The translations under genes were made by a program, and so were the position numbers. This document shows, in pieces, positions 37,268-44,944 of a DNA stretch of 64,000 bases. The stretch is from Xanthomonas sp. CFBP 8443 (GTDB lineage Bacteria > Pseudomonadota > Gammaproteobacteria > Xanthomonadales > Xanthomonadaceae), in the NCBI RefSeq assembly GCF_025666195.1, contig NZ_CP102592.1:2294001-2358000 (forward strand), in the 5' to 3' direction. The number at the start of each line of letters is the position of its first letter. The stretch's first letter is position 1. The notes below the pieces were generated by a model that searched no databases, was not told the DNA's origin, and saw nothing but the letters and a program-made list of their open reading frames with translations.

Positions 37268-38854
37268 ATGTCGCTACGCGCCATAGTGTTCACCTGCCTG
37301 TTGACGGCCGCTGCGCCCGCGCTGGCGCAGTCGGCGACGATCAGCGGCAGCGTCTACCAGGAACGTGACGGCCACGCCGGCCGCGGCAGCGGCGAGCGCG
37401 GCGTCGCCGGGGTGCAGGTCTCCGACGGCGTGCAGATCGTGCGCACCGACGCGCAGGGCCGCTACCGCCTGGAGGTGGAGCCGGGGCGCACGCTGTTCGT
37501 GATCAAGCCCGACGGCTACGCCTTCGCCAGTGCCGGCAACGGCTTGCCGGACTACTGGCGGCACTACGCGCCGGTCGGATCGCCTGCGCTCAAATACCCC
37601 GGGATCGCGGCCAGCGCCGGCGCGACCAGCGGCTGGGACTTCGCGTTGCGCGCGCAACCGGCGGCGGCCAGCACCGAGGTGCTGGTGTTCGCCGACACCC
37701 AGACCGCCTCGGCGACCGACGTCGGCTACTACGCGCGCGACATCGTCGCGCCGCTGCTCGGCAAGACCCGCGCGCGCCTGGGCACCACCCTGGGCGACGT
37801 GGTCAACGACGACCTGTCGCTGTATCCGGCGTTGAACGCCGAAACCGCCAAGCTCGGCGTGCCGTGGTTCCACGTACCCGGCAACCACGACCTGAATTTC
37901 GATGCGGTCGACGACCTCGCGTCGCTGTCAAGCTGGCGTGCGATCTACGGCCCGGACACCTATGCGGTGGAAGAGGGCGGCGCCAGCTTCGTGTTCCTCG
38001 ACGACGTGGTCTATCAGCCGCAGCAGCGGCCGAATTACGTCGGCGGCTTGCGCGAGGACCAGTTTGCGTTCCTGCAGACGTACCTTGCGACGCTGCCGAA
38101 GCAGCGGCTGCTGGTGCTGGGCCTGCACATCCCGCTGTTCGACGCCGCGCCGGGCAAGGAAACCTTCCGCCATGCCGACCGCGCACGCCTGTTCGCGTTG
38201 CTGCAACCATTCGCGCACGTGCTGGTGTTGAGCGGCCACAGCCACACCCAGCGCCACTACTACCATGGCGCCGACGACGGCTGGCGCGGCGCGCAGCCGC
38301 TGCACGAATACAACGTCGGCGCGGCCTGCGGCGCGTTCTGGTCCGGTGCCAAGGATGCCGACGGCATTCCCGCGGCGACGATGGCCGACGGCACCCCCAA
38401 CGGCTACGCGCTGCTGACCGTGCAGCGCGACGGCCGCTATGCGCTGGCCTACCATGCCGCGCGCGCGGTCGACGATGCGCCGATGACCCTGCACGCGCCG
38501 AGGGTGTTGCGCCGCGGGGCGTATCCGGCCTGGGCGGTGTACGCGAACGTGTTCATGGGCGAGGACGACAGCCGCGTGGAATACCGCATCGACGACGGCG
38601 CGTGGAAGCCGATGGCGCGCGTGCAGCAGCCGGATCCGGACCTGCTCGCCGAGAACGCACGCGACGATGCCGCCGAGACCCTGCGCGGCTACGATCGCTC
38701 GCCGGAAGCGACCCCGTCGCAGCACCTGTGGCGCGGCGCCTTGCCGACCGACCTGGGCGCCGGCGCGCACCGCATCGAGGTCCGCGCCTTCGACCGCTGG
38801 CGCGGCGAGCAACGCGCCACCACTGGCTATCGCCTGCAGGACGCGACGCCCTGA
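37268..38854 (+). CDS. Secreted calcineurin-like phosphoesterase with N- and C-terminal beta domains
   Basis: A 528-residue exported protein. The signal peptide is MSLRAIVFTCLLTAAAPALAQ, cut after Ala-Gln. A beta-sandwich MetallophosN-type domain follows (about 24-130; GERGVAGVQVSDGVQ, TDAQGRYRLEVEPGR). The phosphoesterase core (about 135-390) shows FADTQTAS (replacing D-x-H), TLGDVVNDD (GD), VPGNHDLNF (GNHD), LGLHIPLF and SGHSHTQRHY (GHxH). A C-terminal MetallophosC-like domain covers about 430-528. The first D-x-H motif reads ADTQ, so one metal ligand is changed to Gln. Related enzymes hydrolyse phosphodiesters, nucleotides or phosphate esters outside the cell. Its gene is not part of the his operon functionally. 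Confidence 0.88.
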   Translation: MSLRAIVFTCLLTAAAPALAQSATISGSVYQERDGHAGRGSGERGVAGVQVSDGVQIVRTDAQGRYRLEVEPGRTLFVIKPDGYAFASAGNGLPDYWRHYAPVGSPALKYPGIAASAGATSGWDFALRAQPAAASTEVLVFADTQTASATDVGYYARDIVAPLLGKTRARLGTTLGDVVNDDLSLYPALNAETAKLGVPWFHVPGNHDLNFDAVDDLASLSSWRAIYGPDTYAVEEGGASFVFLDDVVYQPQQRPNYVGGLREDQFAFLQTYLATLPKQRLLVLGLHIPLFDAAPGKETFRHADRARLFALLQPFAHVLVLSGHSHTQRHYYHGADDGWRGAQPLHEYNVGAACGAFWSGAKDADGIPAATMADGTPNGYALLTVQRDGRYALAYHAARAVDDAPMTLHAPRVLRRGAYPAWAVYANVFMGEDDSRVEYRIDDGAWKPMARVQQPDPDLLAENARDDAAETLRGYDRSPEATPSQHLWRGALPTDLGAGAHRIEVRAFDRWRGEQRATTGYRLQDATP

Positions 38855-38948
38855 GTGCGCGCTGCGGACCGGCGCGTTGATGCGGTGGATTCCCTGGCCT
38901 GACATGGCGAGCGGCAAGCTGCGAGCGGCGAGCGTTTCGGCTTCCCGC

Positions 38949-39360
38949 GTCGGGACTGAAGTCCCTCCCACAGTGCACCCGGCCCGCGGCTGCGCGCCTT
39001 TGTAGGAGCGGCTTCAGCCGCGACGAACGAGCCGGCGAACTGTTTGGCTCCGCAAGCGGACTCTTGGGGCTGAAGCCCCTCCTAAAGTGCACCAGGCTGG
39101 TTTTCTGCGCTTCTGTAGGAGAGGCTCCAACCGCGAATCCGCCAGCGAGATGGGTGGCCTCGGCCACCGTCGGGACTGAGGTCCGTTCGACAATGCATCC
39201 AGCCCACTGTTACGTGCCTTTGTAGGAGCGGCTTCAGCCGCGACAAACGAGCCGGCAAACTGGTTGGCTCCGCAAGCGGGCTCTCGGGGCTGAAGCCCCT
39301 CCTGCAGTGCACGCCGGCTGGCTCGCCGCAAGCGCTTGTGGGAGCGACTTCAGTCGCGAC
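38949..39360. repeat. Array of eight alternating REPs (four BIME units)
   Basis: Palindromes alternate strand: 38949 (minus), 39002 (plus), 39064 (minus), 39115 (plus), 39169 (minus), 39222 (plus), 39283 (minus) and 39338 (plus), spaced 51-62 bases. The first and third plus copies carry GTAGGAGCGGCTTCAGCC; minus copies read as its reverse with varied stem bases. Units at 39002 and 39222 are near-identical over about 110 bases, including the linker GGCTCCGCAAGCGG, so the array grew by duplication. The wider gene-free gap runs 38855-39779. Confidence 0.85.
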
Positions 39361-39442
39361 GAGCGCAGGCGGCAAACCCTGCGGCTCGGCGCGGGCGCCA
39401 GCGTCGCCGATGGCGACAGGCCACCAGTGGATTTCGAATCCC

Positions 39443-39471
39443 AAAAACAAAAACGCCTCCACGCGGGAGGC
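39443..39471 (-). terminator. Rho-independent terminator (minus strand)
   Basis: On the minus strand GCCTCC and GGAGGC pair around CGCGT, followed by GTTTTTGTTTTT. It would end transcripts of the caspase-fold gene, whose stop lies 310 bases upstream. The stretch between shows no gene. Confidence 0.8.
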
Positions 39472-39779
39472 TGTCGAAAGCGGATGATCCTGGCTGGCGA
39501 GCGAAGGCGAGCGGGCGGAAGGATCGGGCGCAGCTGGCTGGCGTGAGGCTGGCGGGCTTGCTGCGGACGAAGTTTAGCGAGTGCCGGCAGTGTGCGATCA
39601 AACGCGAATCACTCGCATCTCGTTGCGGGGATGTGCCAAAGAAACCCTTGCGCTCCGCCAGTGCCGTCTGCATCGCGGCCAGGCTGCCGCCGCCGCGCGC
39701 ATGCGCGTAGACCGCGCCCAGCGCCGCGGACGTCACAGCTGGCGCTCGCGATCGTCCGCGCAGCATCGCCGCGTGGACC

Positions 39780-40967
39780 TCAGTGGCGGGGCGTTGTCGC
39801 GGACGGCAGTGCCGACGCCGGTACGTTCGCCGGACCTGCGGCCGCTGCCTTGGCCTCACCATCGGCATTGGGAACCGGCCTCGGTCCCGGCTGCGCATGG
39901 ATCTTGCGGTTCGCAGCGGCCGTGCCGTCGGCAGTCGGTTCCGGCCCTGCTGCCGTTGGCGTATCCGTGTTTGCCGGCGTCCCGGTTCCCGTCTCCGTCT
40001 CCGTTTCGGTCTCCGGCTCCGCCGCAGGTTCTGCCTCAGGTTCCGGATAGGGATACGCCGGCGCCGCGACCGGCTGCAGCTGTGCGCGCCAGCGCTGCAG
40101 CAACGGCGCGATCCGCGCGCCGACGTACAGCTGCGGATACGACGGCGCTTCGCCCTCGGCGCGTTCGCGCGCGGTGATCTCGGCGCTGGCCAGGCGATAG
40201 CTCTCGACGAAGTCGCTGGTGCGCGCCAGCGCATCGATCAGCCAGGCGCGGCCGAAATAGGTGGCGCTGGCGGTGTTGCCGCAGCCGAACGAGGGCCGGT
40301 CGCGGCGCGCGGCGGTGATGATCAGCGTGTCCGCGCTCTTCAGCGCCGGCACGAAGCCGCCCGAGTAGCACGCCGACAGCACGATCACCCGGTTGCGGAT
40401 GCCGGCGTCGTCGAGCAGTTCGCGCAGTTCCGCCGGCGCGATGGTGTCGTAGTCGGCGTCCTCGCCCGGGCCGAACTGCAGGTACAGCTCGTGCTGTTCG
40501 GTGCCGTGGCTGGTCAGGAACAGCAGCAGCGCGTCCTCGCGCCGGTCCATCAGCGCGCCGATCCGCTGCAGCGTCTCGGCCAGGTTGTCGTACGAGGCCT
40601 CCGGCGCATAGGCGTGGGCGTCGAGATTGTCGGCGTGGTTGATCAGGGTGACGATGCGCCCTGCCGCGCCGAAGCGCTGCGCGAACAGCTGGCGCAGGTA
40701 CAGCGTCTCGTTGCGGAACACGTCCTCGCTGGCGTCGCCGGCGAAGCCGACCACGTACAGGTCGGTCACGCCCGGCCGCTGCGGCTGCAGTGCACGCAGC
40801 TGCGCCTGCAGCAACGGATCCTGTCCGGGATCGGGCAAGGTGGATGCGGCCAGCGCGACCGGCGCCGCCGGCGACACCGCCGCGTGCGGGCCGGCGCCGC
40901 ACAGCAGCAGGCCCGCGGCCAGCAGGTGCCGGTACGGACGGGAGCGCGGGCGGGAGGTGGCGGCCAT
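39780..40967 (-). CDS. Secreted C13-family (caspase-fold) peptidase-like protein
   Basis: A 395-residue exported protein. The N-terminus has a basic start and hydrophobic core (HLLAAGLLLCGAG) as a signal peptide; Cys23 might be lipidated, though the lipobox LLLC is imperfect. Residues about 65-310 form a caspase-like domain: YVVGFAGDASEDVF, then the catalytic His154 in LFLTSHGTEQHELYLQFG and Cys200 in VIVLSACYSGGF, matching the SHG and AC-x-SGG motifs of peptidase family C13 (legumain, GPI8). The C-terminal 80 residues are Pro/Glu/Thr/Ala-rich with repeated PE and TE dipeptides. The ATG at 40967 gives the shortest clean signal peptide. Substrates of bacterial C13-like proteins are unknown. 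Confidence 0.82.
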   Translation of the reverse strand: MAATSRPRSRPYRHLLAAGLLLCGAGPHAAVSPAAPVALAASTLPDPGQDPLLQAQLRALQPQRPGVTDLYVVGFAGDASEDVFRNETLYLRQLFAQRFGAAGRIVTLINHADNLDAHAYAPEASYDNLAETLQRIGALMDRREDALLLFLTSHGTEQHELYLQFGPGEDADYDTIAPAELRELLDDAGIRNRVIVLSACYSGGFVPALKSADTLIITAARRDRPSFGCGNTASATYFGRAWLIDALARTSDFVESYRLASAEITARERAEGEAPSYPQLYVGARIAPLLQRWRAQLQPVAAPAYPYPEPEAEPAAEPETETETETGTGTPANTDTPTAAGPEPTADGTAAANRKIHAQPGPRPVPNADGEAKAAAAGPANVPASALPSATTPRH

Positions 40968-41185
40968 GCGCAGATGATCGCGGCAAACTGCGGGCCCGGC
41001 AATCGCCAAGGCCGGAGTGCGGAACCCTGGAATCAGGAAGGTGCATGAAGTGCAGGAGAGCGATCGGTCCTGCCGATGCTCCACCGGTTTTGATTCGCGC
41101 TGCCATGGTGCAATCGGGTTCCTGCCCAAGCGACTCCATGGATCATGGCCGCCTGATCGCGGCCACCCAGCTCGCGTGCGTCAAG

Positions 41186-41222
41186 AAAAAACGGCAGCCG
41201 CCTGGACCAGCGCGGCTGCCGT
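41186..41222 (-). terminator. Distal terminator copy behind the TonB receptor gene
   Basis: On the minus strand ACGGCAGCCGC and GCGGCTGCCGT form an 11-base stem followed by six T residues. It is the second of two copies. Confidence 0.85.
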
Positions 41223-41352
41223 GGAGAGAGCGACCCCATCTAAGCGGCGGGGCACCGGTGCCCCGGTAACGGGCGAGCGTCGTGCAGGCACATGGCCGCG
41301 CGACTACGTGGACCATCGCGCCTGGTCGCGGCCAACCGGCCCGCGCGTCAAG

Positions 41353-41389
41353 AAAAAACGGCAGCCGCCTGGACCAGCGCGGCTGCCGT
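41353..41389 (-). terminator. Proximal terminator copy behind the TonB receptor gene
   Basis: The same 11-base stem and T run as the distal copy, 40 bases after the receptor stop. Having both in series would give very tight termination before the caspase-fold gene region. Confidence 0.88.
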
Positions 41390-41429
41390 GGAGAGACCTG
41401 CCCCCGAGTCGAAGCGCCGGGGCGAGCGC

Positions 41430-44400
41430 TCAGAATTTCCAGTTCATGCCGAGATACAGCTGGCGGCCGGTGTAGGTGTTCGACAGCAGGCGCGCCTCGC
41501 TGTCGTTGCCCAGGTGGATGCGCTGTTCGGACCTGGTCGCATTGAGCACCGACGCGGTCAGGGTCAGGGCCTCGGTGAAGTTGTAGGCGACGTTGAGGTC
41601 CAACTGATCGTAGGGTTCGGAGTATTCGGTCAGCCCGTTGTTGAGGCCGCCGACGACTTCGCCGCGCCGGTTGTACGAGGCGCGCGCCAGGAATTTCTGG
41701 TTCTCGTAGAACACGGTGACATTGGCCTGGTTCTTGGCGCTGCCGACCAGCGGCGAGGAGCCGATCGCCTGGCCGTCCAGCACGATCGCGGCCAGGTTGG
41801 TGTCGTTGTAGGTGTAGTTGGCCTGGACGCCCAGACCGAAACCGAAGGTGTACTGGCCGTACAGTTCCACGCCTTGCGAGACGCCGTCCTGGCCGTTGGC
41901 CTCGGTTTCGTAGCGCTGCACCGTGACCGCCTGGCCGCCGACCGTCATCTGCTGGTCGCGCACCACCGGCACGGTGAAGTTGTCCACGTTCTTGCGGAAC
42001 AGCGCCACGCCGGCGACCGCACCCGGGGTGAAGTACCACTCCAGGCCGATGTCGTACTGGGTCGCCTCGAACGGTTCCAGGCCCTTGTTGCTGCCCGAGC
42101 CGTGCCAGCCGGGGGTGTCGGTGCCGCCGGCGACGCGGCGGTCGTTGCTGTACTCGTCGCTGACGAAGCGCAGGCTGCCGGGGTAGGCGATGCTGGTGTA
42201 GCTCGGCCGCGCGATCACCTTGGACGCCGCGCCGCGCAGCACCAGGGTGTCGGTGATGTCCCAGGCGATGTTGAAGCTGGGCAGCACGTCGGTATACGTC
42301 TTCTCCATCGAGCTCAGCGCATAGGTCTTCTCGCGCGCCAGCGCATCGGGCAGGCGGACGAAGCCGCTCTGGCACACATAGCCGCTGCCGGAGCCGATCA
42401 GCGCGGCGGCGGCCGGATCGTCGCAGCCCATCGGCGCGCCGGCCGCGTTGTCCTGGAAGTAATCGTTGAACCGTTCCACCGAATCGCTGGATTCGGCGAA
42501 CTGCTTGGTGCGCACCACGCGCACGCCGAGGTTGCCGCGCAGGCGCTCGGTGCGGAAGTTGGCCTGGAAGTAGCCGGAGAAGATCTTCTCGTCGACGTTG
42601 TAGACGAAGTCGTCCTCGCGGCGGTTGTGCGAGCCGCCGTAGCGGTCGTTGAGGTAGTCGATGTAGGCCGGGTAGTCGATGCCCGGAAACACGTTGGCGT
42701 TGAAACCGCCGCGGATGTTGTCGATCGGGCTGGAGCGGAAGAAGCCGGGCTGGGCTACGCCGGCGCTGGGGTCGCAACCGGACTGGTAGCGGTTGTTGTC
42801 GTAGTCGGCCGGATCGGTGCCCTGGCACACCCAGTAGGTGTTGCCGGTGTTGCGGTGCACCTGGCCGTCGCGGTACTTGGCGCCGAACTGGATCGAATCC
42901 AGCCAGCCGTTTTCGAACAGCTTGCTGATGTCGGCCTGGAAGTAGTTCTGCTTGATGCTGGTCTGCATCCACGACGAATCGGTCGAGCCGGTATCGATCT
43001 CGGCGATGCCCGCCATCAGCTGGTCCTGCAGGTTCGGCGAGAACGTCGCGCTCGGCGTGCCGGTGAGGTCCCAGGCGCTGTAGGCGTTGCCGGATTGCCA
43101 CACGCCGTCGACCTGCCGGCGTGGCTTGGCCGCCATCCGGAAGCTCATCGACGGGCCGCCGTCGGACCAGGTGCGGCCGCCGGTGAACGAGGCCTTCCAC
43201 AGCGGGCTGATGTCCCAGTCGATCGATAGGTCGGCGGTCTGCGACAGCGCCTTCTCGCGGCTGTAGGTGCCGGTGAGCTGCGGAGTCGGGATGGTGCAGT
43301 CGTCCGGCCCCCAGCCGCCCGGCGCCAGGCCGGCGGCGGCCGCCTGTTCCTCGCTGCAGTAGTAGGTCTTGCCGGCCAGTTTTTCGTATTGCGCGCCGGT
43401 GACGATGCTGCCGCTGGGGTCGAAGCTGAGCCCGTTGAGCAGGCGCCCGCCGGCCCAGTTGCCGTCGCCGTTGAAGCGCGCCAGGTTCCATTCCGGAATC
43501 TTCAGCATGTTCTGGGTGTAGTTGCCCTGCAGCTCGAAGCGGAAGTAGTTGGCGGTCAGGGTCAGGTTGTCGAGCGGCTTGAACTGGAACGTGAACTGCC
43601 CGCCCTTGCGTTCGCGCTGTTCGTCGCGCACCGCGAAGTTGACCGAGGTGGGCAGGAAGAACTCGCTGTAGTTGCGCCCGTTCTGGTCGTTGAAGCCGGA
43701 CTGGCCCCACCAGTAGTGGATGCCGTCCTGGGTCAGCGGATTGCCGTGGGCATCGACCGCGTCGGTGCCGGCGCCGTACCACTGGTAGTCCTCGGTGCTC
43801 GCCTCCATGCTGCGGTTTGTGCGCTTTTGCTGGGTCACGCCGACCAGCACGCCGAAGCGTTCGTCCTTGCTGTGCCAGGAGTACAGCGCCGACAGCTGCG
43901 GATCGACGTCGTGGCTGGTGTCGGACGAAGTGCCCTCGACGTTCACGTAGCCGGAGTTGGCTTCCATGTCGAGCGGGCGGCGGGTATGCAGGATCACCGT
44001 GCCGCCGATGCCGCCTTCGTCGATGCGCGCTTCCGGCGACTTGAACAGCTCCGCGCTGGACAGCATGTTCGACGGCAGCAGGGTATAGTTGAACGAGCGC
44101 GTGGCTTCGTCGTTGGTTTCCGAGGTGGCGACGTAGTTGCCGTTCAACTGGGTCAGGGTCAGGTCCGGCGCCAGGCCGCGCACGCTCACGCTCTTGCCTT
44201 CGCCGCCATCGCGGGTGATGACCACGCCCGGCACGCGCTGCAGCGCGTCGGCCACGTTCTTGTCGGGGAATTTGCCCACGTCCTCGGCGGTGATCACTTC
44301 GACCACGGCGTTGGCGTCGCGCTTCTGCTGCAGGCTCTTTTCGATGGCGTAGCGGTAGCCGGTGACGTTGACGCTGTCGAGCGTGGTCGCATCGGACGAC

Positions 44401-44525
44401 GGCGTGGCGGCCTGCGCGGTGGCCTGTTGCGCGAACGCGCCGGTCGGCGCCAGCGCGGCGGCCAGGGCGAAGCCGATGGCGGTGGACAGCGTGTGGCGGC
44501 CCTGCATGCGTGAAGTCTGTTTCAT
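41430..44525 (-). CDS. TonB-dependent outer-membrane receptor of a glycan-utilisation locus
   Basis: A 1031-residue outer-membrane receptor. The signal peptide ends near GAFAQ (residue 33). The plug begins with LDSVNVTGYRYAIEKSLQQKRDANAVVEVITAEDVGKFPDKN (short parts: VNVTGYR, ITAEDVGKFPDKNVADAL), followed by LQRVPGV and GKSVSVRGL, typical of TonB receptors of the TIGR01782 group that import carbohydrates in xanthomonads and Caulobacter. The beta barrel fills the rest and ends in aromatic LYLGMNWKF. It is divergent from the GH92 mannosidase, and the shared 420-base region has three LacI-type operators, so I infer that it imports mannose-containing oligosaccharides. Two terminators in series follow the stop. 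Confidence 0.93.
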   Translation of the reverse strand: MKQTSRMQGRHTLSTAIGFALAAALAPTGAFAQQATAQAATPSSDATTLDSVNVTGYRYAIEKSLQQKRDANAVVEVITAEDVGKFPDKNVADALQRVPGVVITRDGGEGKSVSVRGLAPDLTLTQLNGNYVATSETNDEATRSFNYTLLPSNMLSSAELFKSPEARIDEGGIGGTVILHTRRPLDMEANSGYVNVEGTSSDTSHDVDPQLSALYSWHSKDERFGVLVGVTQQKRTNRSMEASTEDYQWYGAGTDAVDAHGNPLTQDGIHYWWGQSGFNDQNGRNYSEFFLPTSVNFAVRDEQRERKGGQFTFQFKPLDNLTLTANYFRFELQGNYTQNMLKIPEWNLARFNGDGNWAGGRLLNGLSFDPSGSIVTGAQYEKLAGKTYYCSEEQAAAAGLAPGGWGPDDCTIPTPQLTGTYSREKALSQTADLSIDWDISPLWKASFTGGRTWSDGGPSMSFRMAAKPRRQVDGVWQSGNAYSAWDLTGTPSATFSPNLQDQLMAGIAEIDTGSTDSSWMQTSIKQNYFQADISKLFENGWLDSIQFGAKYRDGQVHRNTGNTYWVCQGTDPADYDNNRYQSGCDPSAGVAQPGFFRSSPIDNIRGGFNANVFPGIDYPAYIDYLNDRYGGSHNRREDDFVYNVDEKIFSGYFQANFRTERLRGNLGVRVVRTKQFAESSDSVERFNDYFQDNAAGAPMGCDDPAAAALIGSGSGYVCQSGFVRLPDALAREKTYALSSMEKTYTDVLPSFNIAWDITDTLVLRGAASKVIARPSYTSIAYPGSLRFVSDEYSNDRRVAGGTDTPGWHGSGSNKGLEPFEATQYDIGLEWYFTPGAVAGVALFRKNVDNFTVPVVRDQQMTVGGQAVTVQRYETEANGQDGVSQGVELYGQYTFGFGLGVQANYTYNDTNLAAIVLDGQAIGSSPLVGSAKNQANVTVFYENQKFLARASYNRRGEVVGGLNNGLTEYSEPYDQLDLNVAYNFTEALTLTASVLNATRSEQRIHLGNDSEARLLSNTYTGRQLYLGMNWKF

Positions 44526-44576
44526 TCCCCTCTCTCCTCTCTCCTGGATTGAACGGCGGCTTGCACGGTCTTGGTT

Positions 44577-44590
44577 TTTATCGATCCAAA
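44577..44590. promoter_or_regulatory. LacI-type operator, site A (degenerate)
   Basis: TTTATCGATCCAAA, centred on ATCGAT, lies about 50 bases upstream of the receptor start. It matches the outer AAA/TTT and centre of sites B and C but is less symmetric. Confidence 0.55.
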
Positions 44591-44671
44591 TCTGGGCGTT
44601 CGCGCTCCGCGACGATGTATCTGATGGGTTCGGCTGTGCCGGCGTCGCTGTGCTTCGGGCCTTGATCGAGC

Positions 44672-44686
44672 TTGAATCGATCTAAA
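44672..44686. promoter_or_regulatory. LacI-type operator, site B
   Basis: TTGAATCGATCTAAA is identical to site C 141 bases away. The ATCGAT centre with flanking TTnA/TnAA is the usual shape of LacI-family operators. It lies 146 bases from the receptor start, in the divergent control region. Confidence 0.7.
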
Positions 44687-44812
44687 CGGCGCCAGATGTG
44701 TAACACGACGTGCCGGGACACGCATGCTGCCGCGCAATATGCGAATCCGGGGTGGAGCAGGGCGATTGGATGCTGCGCCGCAGAATGCGCCCGCCGAGAT
44801 TCTCTTGTTTAC

Positions 44813-44827
44813 TTGAATCGATCTAAA
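44813..44827. promoter_or_regulatory. LacI-type operator, site C
   Basis: A second exact copy of TTGAATCGATCTAAA, close to the 5' end of the GH92 gene and just before GGGGAGG (44833-44839). Binding here would block the mannosidase promoter; sites B and C together would permit DNA looping. Confidence 0.7.
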
Positions 44828-44944
44828 TCTCCGGGGAGGCGAGCCTGCATGGGTGCTGCTGCGTTGGTCGGCTTGGGTTTTGCGGCGCGATGCAAGGTCG
44901 CGCGCCTCTCGGCGGGCGGCTCGCTGCCGCAGTGTCATCGGCCC

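Larger units (their letters stand above)
41140..41396. repeat. Tandem duplication carrying two terminators
   Basis: A unit at 41140-41229 recurs at 41309-41396, offset by 167 bases, with about 52 bases identical around the hairpin. A perfect 16-base palindrome, GGGGCACCGGTGCCCC, lies between them at 41249-41264. The gap 40968-41185 before it shows nothing else. Confidence 0.8.
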
